Positions 8,901 to 15,772 of a stretch of DNA of 64,000 bases are shown piece by piece (within the stretch, counting starts at the first letter, position 1; each line of letters starts with the position of its first letter). The DNA comes from Paraburkholderia humisilvae (GTDB lineage: Bacteria > Pseudomonadota > Gammaproteobacteria > Burkholderiales > Burkholderiaceae), in NCBI RefSeq assembly GCF_902859855.1, contig NZ_CADIKH010000011.1, positions 124,001-188,000 of the forward strand, written 5' to 3'. The notes below the pieces were generated by a model. That model ran no database searches. It saw only the letters and a program-made list of their open reading frames with translations, and had not been told where the DNA came from. Position numbers and translations under genes: made by a program.

Positions 8901-9573
8901 TAATTCTAAGAAGCCATTCGCGGCATTCAATTTGCAGCGGATCGATCGTGATCCTGCGCAGGTTGACGCTTCGACATACAGGAACATGATTGAGAAGACG
9001 TTAAATCAGGGGAATTATAAACTGATTCTCGATGGATGCCAGAAAGGTGGTGCTTGCGGTTGTCGTGTTTCGGTGAAATTCTGTGTGGATATACATGTCG
9101 TGCGCGAAGCGGATGCGCCGGCACTTAATCCGAATATTATTATTAATCTGTTTCCGACTACCGAGCGGGCGGATGCTAACAATTGGCCGGAGTGGGAATA
9201 TGATCTCGATAATACTGGTAGTGGAAAAATAAAGAAAGTAACTCAGATCAAGGCACATGAAACGGGACATTTATTTAATTTTCCTGATGAATATTGGATG
9301 CAGGGTGGGTTCGTGCATTCGATTTATGTTAAGGACAGCTTGAACATCGATTTTGCACTGGCCGACAGAAACACGGCGACTAACAAGATTTGGATAATTG
9401 ATACTGAAACCAATCTCATGGGTGGAGGTGCCCTTAACCCTGTCGCAACCATTCCGCCCTATTATCTTGAGTATATTCGCAGATGGTTTTCGGCACATAC
9501 CAATAAACTCTGGAGAGTCGGCTATGAAGCTGCCGCGTTATCTCGTGCCAATAAGCAGACTGGCAGGAAATGA
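5917..9573 (+). CDS. vgrG: T6SS spike protein VgrG with C-terminal zinc-metallopeptidase-like extension
   Basis: A 1218-residue 'evolved' VgrG. Residues about 40-400 are the phage gpD-like part (FRGFVTRFHSVSRSPDG, PSNCATYQNKSSPEIIQEVI). About 440-540 is the gp5/OB-fold part (VDGDHGVAGFYEGNPNKPFA). Residues about 558-771 form the DUF2345 region. A Gly/Pro-rich linker follows to about 885. The last ~330 residues are an extension holding HETGH at 1114-1118 followed by LFNFPDEY, a zincin-type HExxH signature, and a later NLMG that could be a Met-turn. The extension also has several Cys (GACGCRVSVKFC). VgrG trimers tip the T6SS needle, so the extension is likely a delivered effector that cuts protein in a target cell (inference). 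ATG 5917 is preferred over the upstream open frame from 5812 because AAGAGA precedes it. Base composition drops sharply after about 8750. Confidence 0.9.
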   Translation: MAESDRLSGLITGRQSAHMEILTRHMNDRASDDERRKSRPVPVVSVVEWEVREEVCEPYRIKAMVSTSGPVSRKDVLGQWAKFSFQTEEGIPVREFRGFVTRFHSVSRSPDGCTYLVVIGQRLAALDGPSNCATYQNKSSPEIIQEVIERNNMRPWLQVELRLRRQHPKHAFRFQYNMGDLAYCRLEMEQDGLFWFTEEGRHGEVLVIADDIDGYTRPAIGLPDRPASGLLTFDESVYSLKLRTRAVPDSFIVADYNPEKAFTLYRAEGRARDEFSIDDDQTMRGTPYVWGTQHGDEAGAKREALLRHEAARAQQVTCKAKSTMPAIRPGSIVKVDTMDAYAPEERPGLDAKEGVFVFRVVHRGARNQNYRNTFRAIPANRPYRMPIDESKWPRVHTLGFTVTSPDQYTYPYLDAEGRIVVRFHCDFGTWPKGGESVPLRMAKPFASRDRSGLNMPPVDGDHGVAGFYEGNPNKPFALAFLPNSENPDLINSSRRRISRSEIRTRGGNKLWFDDFEDQRGIELSTEEAGRSQLNLGFIPDRELKERGTGAELRTAGHLVDRGGAGVMVTAYNQAGGSGKVLAMDETDAQFKDHQALSKSLAESADASKATPADLAAQQAINDGLHELKRPGVLVTGPGPVGIASGDGVHVAADGSLIATTKKGMHFSTLKRFTAAARDLMSVFSQKGMSLITAAGDFVAQAQRGRMQLASHGDMTVETVEGVLHVKSPREIVLNAGGSYIRIAPDGIEFGSRGGALFRTGGLKKIGPAQMDLGGAAFSPTLVPFTTDCEVWRSNANFIREIAPAPGTAQWAGMVNTGAAAPAPSMEAGSMVSAGGGVSSDGGNPWGAGVPQPGRNTLVEKGRGALVVNDPHNAPTEGPTGNPDPIKLESPAPCNWQLSDFAASATMQRETPAYQKYGWTRTERLMKDGQPEMCSGTATTTCHFSYDSQGKTLTAKVVTVLVPRLLVKIDPVSKEPLRDENGDYVVAQYETFKNGANSKKPFAAFNLQRIDRDPAQVDASTYRNMIEKTLNQGNYKLILDGCQKGGACGCRVSVKFCVDIHVVREADAPALNPNIIINLFPTTERADANNWPEWEYDLDNTGSGKIKKVTQIKAHETGHLFNFPDEYWMQGGFVHSIYVKDSLNIDFALADRNTATNKIWIIDTETNLMGGGALNPVATIPPYYLEYIRRWFSAHTNKLWRVGYEAAALSRANKQTGRK

Positions 9574-11035
9574 ATGGAAAGTTGCGCGATTATTAAGGGC
9601 TGTATTTCTTTTGACAATGGTATTGACAAACAGGGAGCGTGCAATGGCTGATTCTGCGAACAACGGTGCTCTGCATCCTGGGGCATTTTCACTATCGTGG
9701 TCCGGTGGTCTTGAATATGGTTCAAGGGAATTGAGTTTCGATGGGGAAGGGAAATTTTATTTTGCCAAAGGAGATACTATCAACGACGACACGCAGACGG
9801 GCGTGGGGGTTTTTGTCCTGAATCTTCAAAAATCTGATTTGCATGAATTGAGAACTGTTGCGCAGAATTTGTGTGATAAAGATATTCAAGGTGGTGGTCC
9901 CGAGACCGTGGACCCTCCCTCCACATTTAGCGTTGTATGCCTTGATGAAGGTGGGAAAGCCGTTCGCCGCAGTGGTTCCATGCAATTAATTCCTGAACGA
10001 TTTAATCGAAGTATTTTTGATGTCCCGTTTAAGTTGTCAGAAAGAGCATGGAGCGAAGGTAGTAAGATCATCAAACTTGATTTCGAGACTTCAGCTGTGG
10101 AGTATAAGAGTGGCCATTACATTGTTGCCGTGAGATTTATAAATTCTGGCACTCGATGGGTAAAATTTAAAACGCCCGACCAGTGGGGAGGAACTACTGT
10201 TAGCGGACGGTTGGGGGTAGGCGCAGTCAACAAGGTTGAGTTGGATGGTGAAAAGAAAAAAGTAGAAGGATCTTGGGCTTTCGGATTGAATAATGCAAAT
10301 CTAATAAACCGGAAGGAATTTGAGGATGGATTTGTGGTTTTGAAGGCGGGCGATAGTAAGACCCTGAAATTCCAAGTGATGCCTGACTATAAGGCTCTTA
10401 AGGGAATTTACGATTTTTCGGGAATTGCATTTATGAGAATTGAGTACGAAGGTCATGGGTGGGGTCTTGCGACTAACGTGGACTTGAAACCTATCAAAAC
10501 CCGCATCAAGATCGACCGCGACTACCCATCGACGCCTGAAGAGCGCGAGCAGTGGGAGCAGACCCACCGCACGAGCATGTTGCGGCGCCCAGTCAAGCCT
10601 GGCGAGACCTTCGTCGAGGATGGCCTCTATCGCGCGGTGCGGCTTATCCCCGATACGAACTATCGCGGCTTGTACTTGAAGCCATTCAAGGCCGGACAGG
10701 TCGCCTCGATCGAAGACGTGAGGATGCCGATGGAATCGCTTAATGGCGTCAACATCGACGGCCCTGTGCAGTGGATATGGGAAGCGAGCGCGCCTACGCC
10801 CGTCAAACAGTGGTCATTTGACATCATCGAAGACACCGCGCAGTTCTGCAAACCCGGTGTGACCTGCCCGCGCAGCGGGCGCTGGGTGCCGCGCGTGTCG
10901 GTCAGTTCCGGGTTTGGTCCACCGGAATATCAGTATCAGCTTGCAGGCATCGTCACGCGTCGTCGGGGTGAGACGATGCCGCCAGTCGACGGCAAATACG
11001 CGGAATGGGAATGGCTAGGGGCCGCCCATGGCTGA
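9524..11035 (+). CDS. Exported partner of the VgrG effector, putative immunity protein
   Basis: A 503-residue protein whose ATG at 9524 lies 50 bases inside the 3' end of vgrG, after CTGGAGAG; the overlap implies translational coupling. Residues about 19-36 (VARLLRAVFLLTMVLTN) form a hydrophobic N-terminal signal or anchor, so the product should reach the periplasm. I recognise no family. Its place directly after a toxin-bearing vgrG is where T6SS immunity genes sit. Residues 1 to about 323 are encoded by low-GC DNA (22 of 60 G/C at 10261-10320). Residues about 324-503 (from RIKIDRDYPSTPEEREQWE) are encoded by normal high-GC DNA (40 of 60 at 10561-10620). The gene therefore looks like a fusion of an acquired N-terminal part to a resident C-terminal part. 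Confidence 0.75.
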   Translation: MKLPRYLVPISRLAGNEWKVARLLRAVFLLTMVLTNRERAMADSANNGALHPGAFSLSWSGGLEYGSRELSFDGEGKFYFAKGDTINDDTQTGVGVFVLNLQKSDLHELRTVAQNLCDKDIQGGGPETVDPPSTFSVVCLDEGGKAVRRSGSMQLIPERFNRSIFDVPFKLSERAWSEGSKIIKLDFETSAVEYKSGHYIVAVRFINSGTRWVKFKTPDQWGGTTVSGRLGVGAVNKVELDGEKKKVEGSWAFGLNNANLINRKEFEDGFVVLKAGDSKTLKFQVMPDYKALKGIYDFSGIAFMRIEYEGHGWGLATNVDLKPIKTRIKIDRDYPSTPEEREQWEQTHRTSMLRRPVKPGETFVEDGLYRAVRLIPDTNYRGLYLKPFKAGQVASIEDVRMPMESLNGVNIDGPVQWIWEASAPTPVKQWSFDIIEDTAQFCKPGVTCPRSGRWVPRVSVSSGFGPPEYQYQLAGIVTRRRGETMPPVDGKYAEWEWLGAAHG

Positions 11036-11318
11036 ACGTTCCTGCATTCTCCGCCTCGACCGGACCACGGCGCAGGGCACCGTGCTCGATGGCATCGAGG
11101 ACACTGGTGTGAATGATCGAGGCATGAGCTACCTCGGGGCACGGGTGCAGTGCCCCGTCTGTGGCTCTATCGGGCACATCGTTGCGAATGGCCCGCGTTC
11201 AGAAGATGACGCCGTGGACGGCAAGCTGCCCGCACTGGAGGGCGACTTCTGCCGCTGCCAGTGTTCCCCAATGCCACAGTTGATTGCCTCGCAGCGCGAC
11301 TGGACTTACGAAAATTGA
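11028..11318 (+). CDS. PAAR domain protein, T6SS spike tip
   Basis: A 96-residue protein whose ATG overlaps the end of the upstream gene by 8 bases. The pattern YLGARVQCPVCGSIGHIVANGP followed by DGKLPALEGDFCRCQCS matches the compact PAAR fold that sharpens the VgrG spike. In PAAR proteins His and Cys residues bind the metal at the tip; CPVC, the His in GHIV and CRC are candidate ligands. No extra effector domain is attached. Together with the adjacent vgrG it would form one complete loaded spike. Family assignment is by pattern only. Confidence 0.75.
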   Translation: MAERSCILRLDRTTAQGTVLDGIEDTGVNDRGMSYLGARVQCPVCGSIGHIVANGPRSEDDAVDGKLPALEGDFCRCQCSPMPQLIASQRDWTYEN

Positions 11319-11334
11319 CAAGGGAGACACGTAG

Positions 11335-12780
11335 ATGAGTTTTCGATGGGACCCGTTGATCCCGGACGAGCGGCCTGAGGCGGAGCCGTTGTCCGTGTGG
11401 GTCTACGTTGTGCTGTTCCTCGTAATCGAAAGCGTTGCCTTTGCCCTCACGGTGGTGACATGGCCCACGGGCGTGCCCGCCGCATCGAGCAAGTTCGTGC
11501 TCTACGCGCTGGCGGTTCCCGTTGTTGCCTGGTTCATGCTCAGCGCAATGTTGTACCTGCTGTCCGACGAAAAGCCGGCGTTCAGCGCTGCGGTCAGGAA
11601 CGCCTGTCGCTGGCACTTGGTCACGGACTGGCAGCACAGCAGCCGCACCGGAGTCGCGATCCTTGACAGTGTGATTCTCGCGCCCGAGCCTGATCTGGCC
11701 GAGCGAATGCTGGGGCTGGAAGGAAACGCACCGGAGAATCCGGGGCGTGTCATGGCCCTCGACGATGTCGCTGCGACGGAGGGCGTATCGCGGGAGTCAG
11801 CACTAGCCGAAAAGCTGATGGCCCCGCTGGCTTCCATGCTCGCACGGGCAATGCTCGAGGATTCGTTCGAGATCGTGATGCAGTGTGACCGGCAGGAGAT
11901 GGCGGGTGAGGTTCGGGCAGCGTGGGCACGGTTGGACCTGCCGAAGAATCCACGCATCCGCTGGATCGACAACAGTCAGGAGATGGACTTCGCGGGAGTC
12001 TGGTTCGCGGACGATCATCGCGCCCTGCCGTACACCAGCTACTTTATCGACCAGACTCCCGGATACCGACTCCTGCTCGCGTGGCATCTGAATGAGGCCG
12101 GATCAGGCGAGCAAGACAAATCGGAGGTCGCGGTGGCGTTGCTGGTCGCTTCGCGCAAGCTGATCGCGGAGCAGAAGAACAAACTTCGTCCGCAGGCCTG
12201 GCTGCTGCGCCAGATCGTTGGCGATGCGGATCAGGTGGACATGTCACTTGCCCTGCTGCTGAAGGCAGAGCAGGTGCCGGAGGATCGCGTTCACCACTTC
12301 TGGCGCAGCCGCCTGAAGGGCCTGGCGCAGCATGCCACCATGGGGGCAGTCAAGAACTGCGGTCTGGCGCTAACCCCGCACGAACTGGACCACGCGGTGG
12401 GTCCGCAGGCACCGGTGGCGCGCTGGGTGGTGCAGGCGCTGGCGGCGAAAATGGCGCACTACGGACAGGGGCCACAGCTTGTGGCGCTGCCCCGCGAACG
12501 CGGGGTCGTGTTGAACTTTGTCGCAAAGGAGCCTTCTTCGGTGAACGTGCCGTGGAAGGAAAGGTACGACGCCAACCTGTTTCCCGCACCTGAACTCATC
12601 GCGTGTTTCTCTCTGTGGGCGCTTGTCCTGCTGATGTCTCCCAGCAAGGAGTGGGGCACCTTTGAAGCAGTCTTCACGTGCACGATCGTCGTCACGATCA
12701 TTTTGTGTTTTGTTTGGCGTTTCTGGGAACACCGCCTACTGGTCAACGACTTCTGGGAAAAATACGGAGGGCAGACATGA
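11335..12780 (+). CDS. T6SS-island membrane protein of unknown function
   Basis: A 481-residue protein with a strong GGGAGA ribosome site before ATG 11335. Two N-terminal membrane segments (VYVVLFLVIESVAFALTVV and FVLYALAVPVVAWFMLSAML) and two C-terminal ones (ELIACFSLWALVLLM, CTIVVTIILCFVWRFW) flank a soluble middle of about 330 residues. I recognise no named family. Similar four-segment proteins are often seen after PAAR genes in Burkholderia VgrG islands (recollection, not checked). Its stop overlaps the start of the truncated gene at 12777 (ATGA), which shows that a further operon gene once followed. It could be a loading accessory or a broad immunity protein. Confidence 0.65.
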   Translation: MSFRWDPLIPDERPEAEPLSVWVYVVLFLVIESVAFALTVVTWPTGVPAASSKFVLYALAVPVVAWFMLSAMLYLLSDEKPAFSAAVRNACRWHLVTDWQHSSRTGVAILDSVILAPEPDLAERMLGLEGNAPENPGRVMALDDVAATEGVSRESALAEKLMAPLASMLARAMLEDSFEIVMQCDRQEMAGEVRAAWARLDLPKNPRIRWIDNSQEMDFAGVWFADDHRALPYTSYFIDQTPGYRLLLAWHLNEAGSGEQDKSEVAVALLVASRKLIAEQKNKLRPQAWLLRQIVGDADQVDMSLALLLKAEQVPEDRVHHFWRSRLKGLAQHATMGAVKNCGLALTPHELDHAVGPQAPVARWVVQALAAKMAHYGQGPQLVALPRERGVVLNFVAKEPSSVNVPWKERYDANLFPAPELIACFSLWALVLLMSPSKEWGTFEAVFTCTIVVTIILCFVWRFWEHRLLVNDFWEKYGGQT

Positions 12781-12824
12781 CCGTGGCAAACGACAGCATG
12801 GCCGGTGCATCACCCGTCATTTGA
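12777..12824 (+). pseudogene. Truncated next gene of the T6SS operon (15 codons)
   Basis: The ATGA overlap with the preceding gene and the GGAGG in AATACGGAGGGCAGAC (12760s) give a textbook coupled start. The frame reads MTVANDSMAGASPVI and then hits TGA at 12822-12824. The stop falls inside a 20-base sequence repeated at 13760. The simplest reading is that the downstream part of a longer gene was lost by a recombination or deletion event at this point. Confidence 0.65.
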
Positions 12825-12834
12825 TCGGGCTAGC
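12815..12834 (+). repeat. Left copy of a 20-base direct repeat at the island edge
   Basis: CGTCATTTGATCGGGCTAGC; the right copy at 13760-13779 differs at one base (T for A at position 18). The two copies flank the AraC regulator gene, and this one supplies the stop codon of the truncated T6SS gene. Confidence 0.8.
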
Positions 12835-12879
12835 ATGGCGCTTCCGCATCCGCGTTCAGCGTCGCAATGACCCTCGCAG

Positions 12880-13713
12880 CTATCCTTTCAACGGCAGCCA
12901 GATTTCGACACCGCCCATGCCGGTCGTCGAATTGAACTGCTCGCCGTAACGCTCGAAGTTCGGCGCGTCGGCCGGCGTGTGCCCCGACTTCGGCAGCCAC
13001 GCATTCCAGATCGTGTTCCACGTGCGCCGGATCGACGACACATGCTCGCGATGCGCGAACACCGCATAGCGTTGTGAGGGAATACGAACCCGGCCCATAT
13101 CAGCGGGCAAAGCGGAAAAATCGCGCACCTCGACGCCGCACAGATAGTCGAAATTACCGGCATCGTCAGCGTTGTAGCAAACGCCGTACGCGACATGGCC
13201 AACCTGTCCGGGCACCGTGCCGATGCGCGGCACGAAGCGCTGCCATTGCGCCGGAATGCAGGAGCTGCTTTCGCAGTGGTAACGCTCGCTGAATCCTGCA
13301 ATCAGCAAAGGCTCGCCAGCGACGAAACGCGGCGGCTCGAGGTTCGTCATCAGGGTTTCGTCCATTCTGATCGGCTCCATGAGTACGAGGTGATCGACAT
13401 GCCCTTGCGCGCGTAACGCTTCTGGCGTGATGCCGAACTGCTCGCGGAACGCGCGCGTGAATGCCTCGTGAGAGCCGTATCCGGCGTCGACGGCGACCGC
13501 CAGAATGTCCGGTGCGCCGCGTGCGAGTCGCCGCGCCGCTTCGCTCAGGCGGCGTGCGCGCACATAGCGCATCACCGGCTGGCCGGTCGCCGCTTCGAAC
13601 GCACGCGACAGATGAAAGCGCGACACGCAGCCGCATTGCGCGATGTCATCGAGCGTGATGTCGCCCGCAAAATGACTTTCGATAAACCACAGCGCTTTGG
13701 CGACCGGATTCAT
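12880..13713 (-). CDS. AraC family regulator with GyrI-like effector domain
   Basis: A 277-residue regulator. The N-terminal AraC/XylS DNA-binding domain holds the first helix-turn-helix (ITLDDIAQCGCVSRFHLSRA) and the second (DILAVAVDAGYGSHEAFTRA). FREQFGITPEALR marks its end at about residue 100. The C-terminal half is a GyrI-like ligand-binding domain with RIPSQRYAVFAHRE, WNTIWNAWLP, FERYGEQF and the final VEIWLPLKG. Such proteins (Rob/SoxS-like with a bound small molecule) control drug- or stress-response genes. ATG 13713 is chosen over the frame start at 13743 because GGGAG lies 6 bases upstream. The divergent or neighbouring DHA2 pump is a plausible target. The gene is bracketed by the 20-base direct repeats. 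Confidence 0.9.
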   Translation of the reverse strand: MNPVAKALWFIESHFAGDITLDDIAQCGCVSRFHLSRAFEAATGQPVMRYVRARRLSEAARRLARGAPDILAVAVDAGYGSHEAFTRAFREQFGITPEALRAQGHVDHLVLMEPIRMDETLMTNLEPPRFVAGEPLLIAGFSERYHCESSSCIPAQWQRFVPRIGTVPGQVGHVAYGVCYNADDAGNFDYLCGVEVRDFSALPADMGRVRIPSQRYAVFAHREHVSSIRRTWNTIWNAWLPKSGHTPADAPNFERYGEQFNSTTGMGGVEIWLPLKG

Positions 13714-13759
13714 ATCGGCTCCCGAGTGGCATGAGCGCAGCATAGGCGTTACGCCAGAG

Positions 13760-13779
13760 CGTCATTTGATCGGGCTTGC
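13760..13779 (+). repeat. Right copy of the 20-base direct repeat
   Basis: CGTCATTTGATCGGGCTTGC, 945 bases to the right of the first copy. It sits in the 85-base gap between the AraC start and the 3' end of the NTF2-like gene, about 50 bases upstream of the AraC ATG. Confidence 0.8.
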
Positions 13780-13798
13780 GCATGTCAGAGGCGATGGC

Positions 13799-14158
13799 TT
13801 ACGCACCCAGAATATCGTCGGCCGTGAAGCCGAAGAAAACCTGAACCTCGACAATCTTGCCGTTCTCGACGCGGAAGAACTCGGCATTGCGAAACGCAGC
13901 ACGGCCTGCCGGTTTGCACGCATAGCGGACGAATGCCTCATTGGCCTGCGCGAACAGTTTCTCGATGCGGAAGTATTCGACGTCATCGCTGAACGGCCAG
14001 CATCGTTCGAAGTAGGTGCGCCGATCGATGTGGTCGTCCTGTGGGCTGGTGAACGTGAAATCGTCGGCGAGCAGCGCCTCCAGCGCGGCACGGTTTTTTG
14101 CCTCATACGCGGCGTAACAGCGGCGGACGATGTCTTCGACGGTCGCGCGGTCGTTCAT
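13799..14158 (-). CDS. NTF2-like/SnoaL-type small protein
   Basis: A 119-residue protein with the cone-shaped NTF2-like fold pattern: VEDIVRRCYAAYEAKNRAAL at the first helix, ALLADDFTFTSPQDD, an aromatic-rich middle (TYFERCWPFSDDVEYF), and EFFRVENGKIVEVQVFFG at the end. Family members include isomerases, cyclases and many proteins of unknown role. ATG 14158 is used. The frame also opens at a GTG at 14191 whose bases overlap the TGA of the upstream pump gene (GTGA), so coupled initiation there is possible, but no ribosome site precedes it. It is the last gene of a likely two-gene operon with the DHA2 pump. Confidence 0.75.
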   Translation of the reverse strand: MNDRATVEDIVRRCYAAYEAKNRAALEALLADDFTFTSPQDDHIDRRTYFERCWPFSDDVEYFRIEKLFAQANEAFVRYACKPAGRAAFRNAEFFRVENGKIVEVQVFFGFTADDILGA

Positions 14159-14187
14159 AAACGCCCCCATGGTGGCGGTGTGCACCG

Positions 14188-15651
14188 TCACAACTGGTCG
14201 GTCGCGGCGCGGCCGCCGCTGCTCTCCGGCGGTGATTGCGCAGCGTGCGGCGACGCAGTACGCAGCAGCAACGCACCCAGTGCCGCGGCCGCAGCGGCGA
14301 AAATCGCACCGAACAGAAACGCGATGTGATAGCCGTCCGTGAGCGCCGCGCGCATGTCATGTGTCGTGGCAAGCTCGCCGGTCTGCGCGGCCGCGAGGCT
14401 GGCAAGCACCGCGAGTCCGAGCGCACCGCCCATCATGAACGAAGTATTGACGATGCCGGACGCGAGCCCCGAATCGCCCGGTTCGACATCGTTCATCGCG
14501 GCAAGCAGCACCGGATTGAATGCGACGCCCGCGCCAATGCCGAGCAACACCATACCGGGCAGCACATCGATCACGAACTGGCCAGCGACCGGCGCGCGCG
14601 CAAACAGCAGCAGCCCCAACGCCGCGAGCAGCAGGCCCACGGCGATCGGCCACCGGATGCCGAAGCGCATCACGATGCGCGCTGACAGACCGAGCGAAAA
14701 AGCCGCCATGATCAGATTGGCCGGCAGGAACGCGAGACCGACCTGGAACGGCGCATAGCCAAGCACGCGTTGCATATACAGCGCCGAGATAAAGAACCAT
14801 GCGAACATCGCGGCGGCCCACAGCATGCCGATCGCATTGGCAGTCGCCACATTGCGCATCCGGACGAGCGCGAGCGGCATCAGCGGATGGCGCACCCGTG
14901 CTTCGATGATGAGGAATGCGGCTAGCAGAACGATGGCGAGGCCGATCAGGCCGAGCGTTTGCGCGGAAGTCCAGCCGGCTTCATTGCCGTTGACGATCGC
15001 ATAGACCGCGAGCATCAGCGACGCGGTCACCGTGACCGCACCCGCGACGTCGAGCCGCTCGCCGTGCGCATGACCGCGACCCGCAGGCAACAGCGTGATG
15101 CACAAGCCATACACCCCGATGCCGATCGGCAAATTGACGAGAAAGATCCAGTGCCAGCTGAGCAGATTCGTGAGCAGCCCGCCGAGCAGCACGCCGATAC
15201 TGCCGCCGCCCGCGCAAACGAAGCCGTATACGCCCATCGCCTTGGCACGCTCACCGGGTTCGGTGAAGAGATTCATGATGAGTGACAGCGATACGGCGGA
15301 CACGATCGCGCCGCCGAGACCCTGCACCGCGCGTGCGCAAACGAGCATCACCTGGGAATTTGCCAGCCCGCATGCGAGCGAAGCAAGCGTGAACAGCGTA
15401 ATGCCCGCGAGAAACAGCTTGCGATGCCCGTAAAGATCGCCGAGACGCCCACCGAGCAGCAAAAAGCCACCGAACGTCAGCATGTAGGCATTGACGACCC
15501 ACACCAGCGACGTTTCGGAGAAGCCGAGATCCGCTGCGATCGAAGGCAAGGCGACATTCACGATCGTCGTATCGAGCACGATCATCAGCACGCCGAGACA
15601 AAGCACGACGAGTGCCAACCAGCGGGTACGTCCTTCGATATTGTGGGTCAT
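14188..15651 (-). CDS. MFS transporter, DHA2 (EmrB/QacA) drug:H+ antiporter
   Basis: A 487-residue inner-membrane transporter with 14 predicted membrane segments, the size and layout of the DHA2 family. Motif D1 is clear at the first helix (LDTTIVNVALPSIAADLG). Motif A follows in loop 2-3 (GGRLGDLYGHRKLF), and motif C lies near GSIGVLLGGLL. DHA2 pumps expel lipophilic drugs and dyes in exchange for protons. No HlyD-type partner is adjacent, so it probably works alone. The NTF2-like gene follows with overlapping stop/start. The AraC-GyrI regulator nearby is a candidate controller. Confidence 0.9.
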   Translation of the reverse strand: MTHNIEGRTRWLALVVLCLGVLMIVLDTTIVNVALPSIAADLGFSETSLVWVVNAYMLTFGGFLLLGGRLGDLYGHRKLFLAGITLFTLASLACGLANSQVMLVCARAVQGLGGAIVSAVSLSLIMNLFTEPGERAKAMGVYGFVCAGGGSIGVLLGGLLTNLLSWHWIFLVNLPIGIGVYGLCITLLPAGRGHAHGERLDVAGAVTVTASLMLAVYAIVNGNEAGWTSAQTLGLIGLAIVLLAAFLIIEARVRHPLMPLALVRMRNVATANAIGMLWAAAMFAWFFISALYMQRVLGYAPFQVGLAFLPANLIMAAFSLGLSARIVMRFGIRWPIAVGLLLAALGLLLFARAPVAGQFVIDVLPGMVLLGIGAGVAFNPVLLAAMNDVEPGDSGLASGIVNTSFMMGGALGLAVLASLAAAQTGELATTHDMRAALTDGYHIAFLFGAIFAAAAAALGALLLRTASPHAAQSPPESSGGRAATDQL

Positions 15652-15772
15652 GCGGCCGTCTCCATGCGTTATGCGTGGTTCGTGATGCGATGGAAACGGC
15701 CAGTCTAGTCCCGTGCGCGTGTCGATTTCAACCTCACAGACTTACCGACACCTACGGACACCTACCGGCACC

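Noticed and set aside
5917..12780. Prophage tail module
   Set aside because: VgrG and PAAR resemble phage tail parts, but there are no tube, sheath, baseplate, capsid, lysis or integrase genes, and the VgrG has a DUF2345 region with a toxin-like extension.
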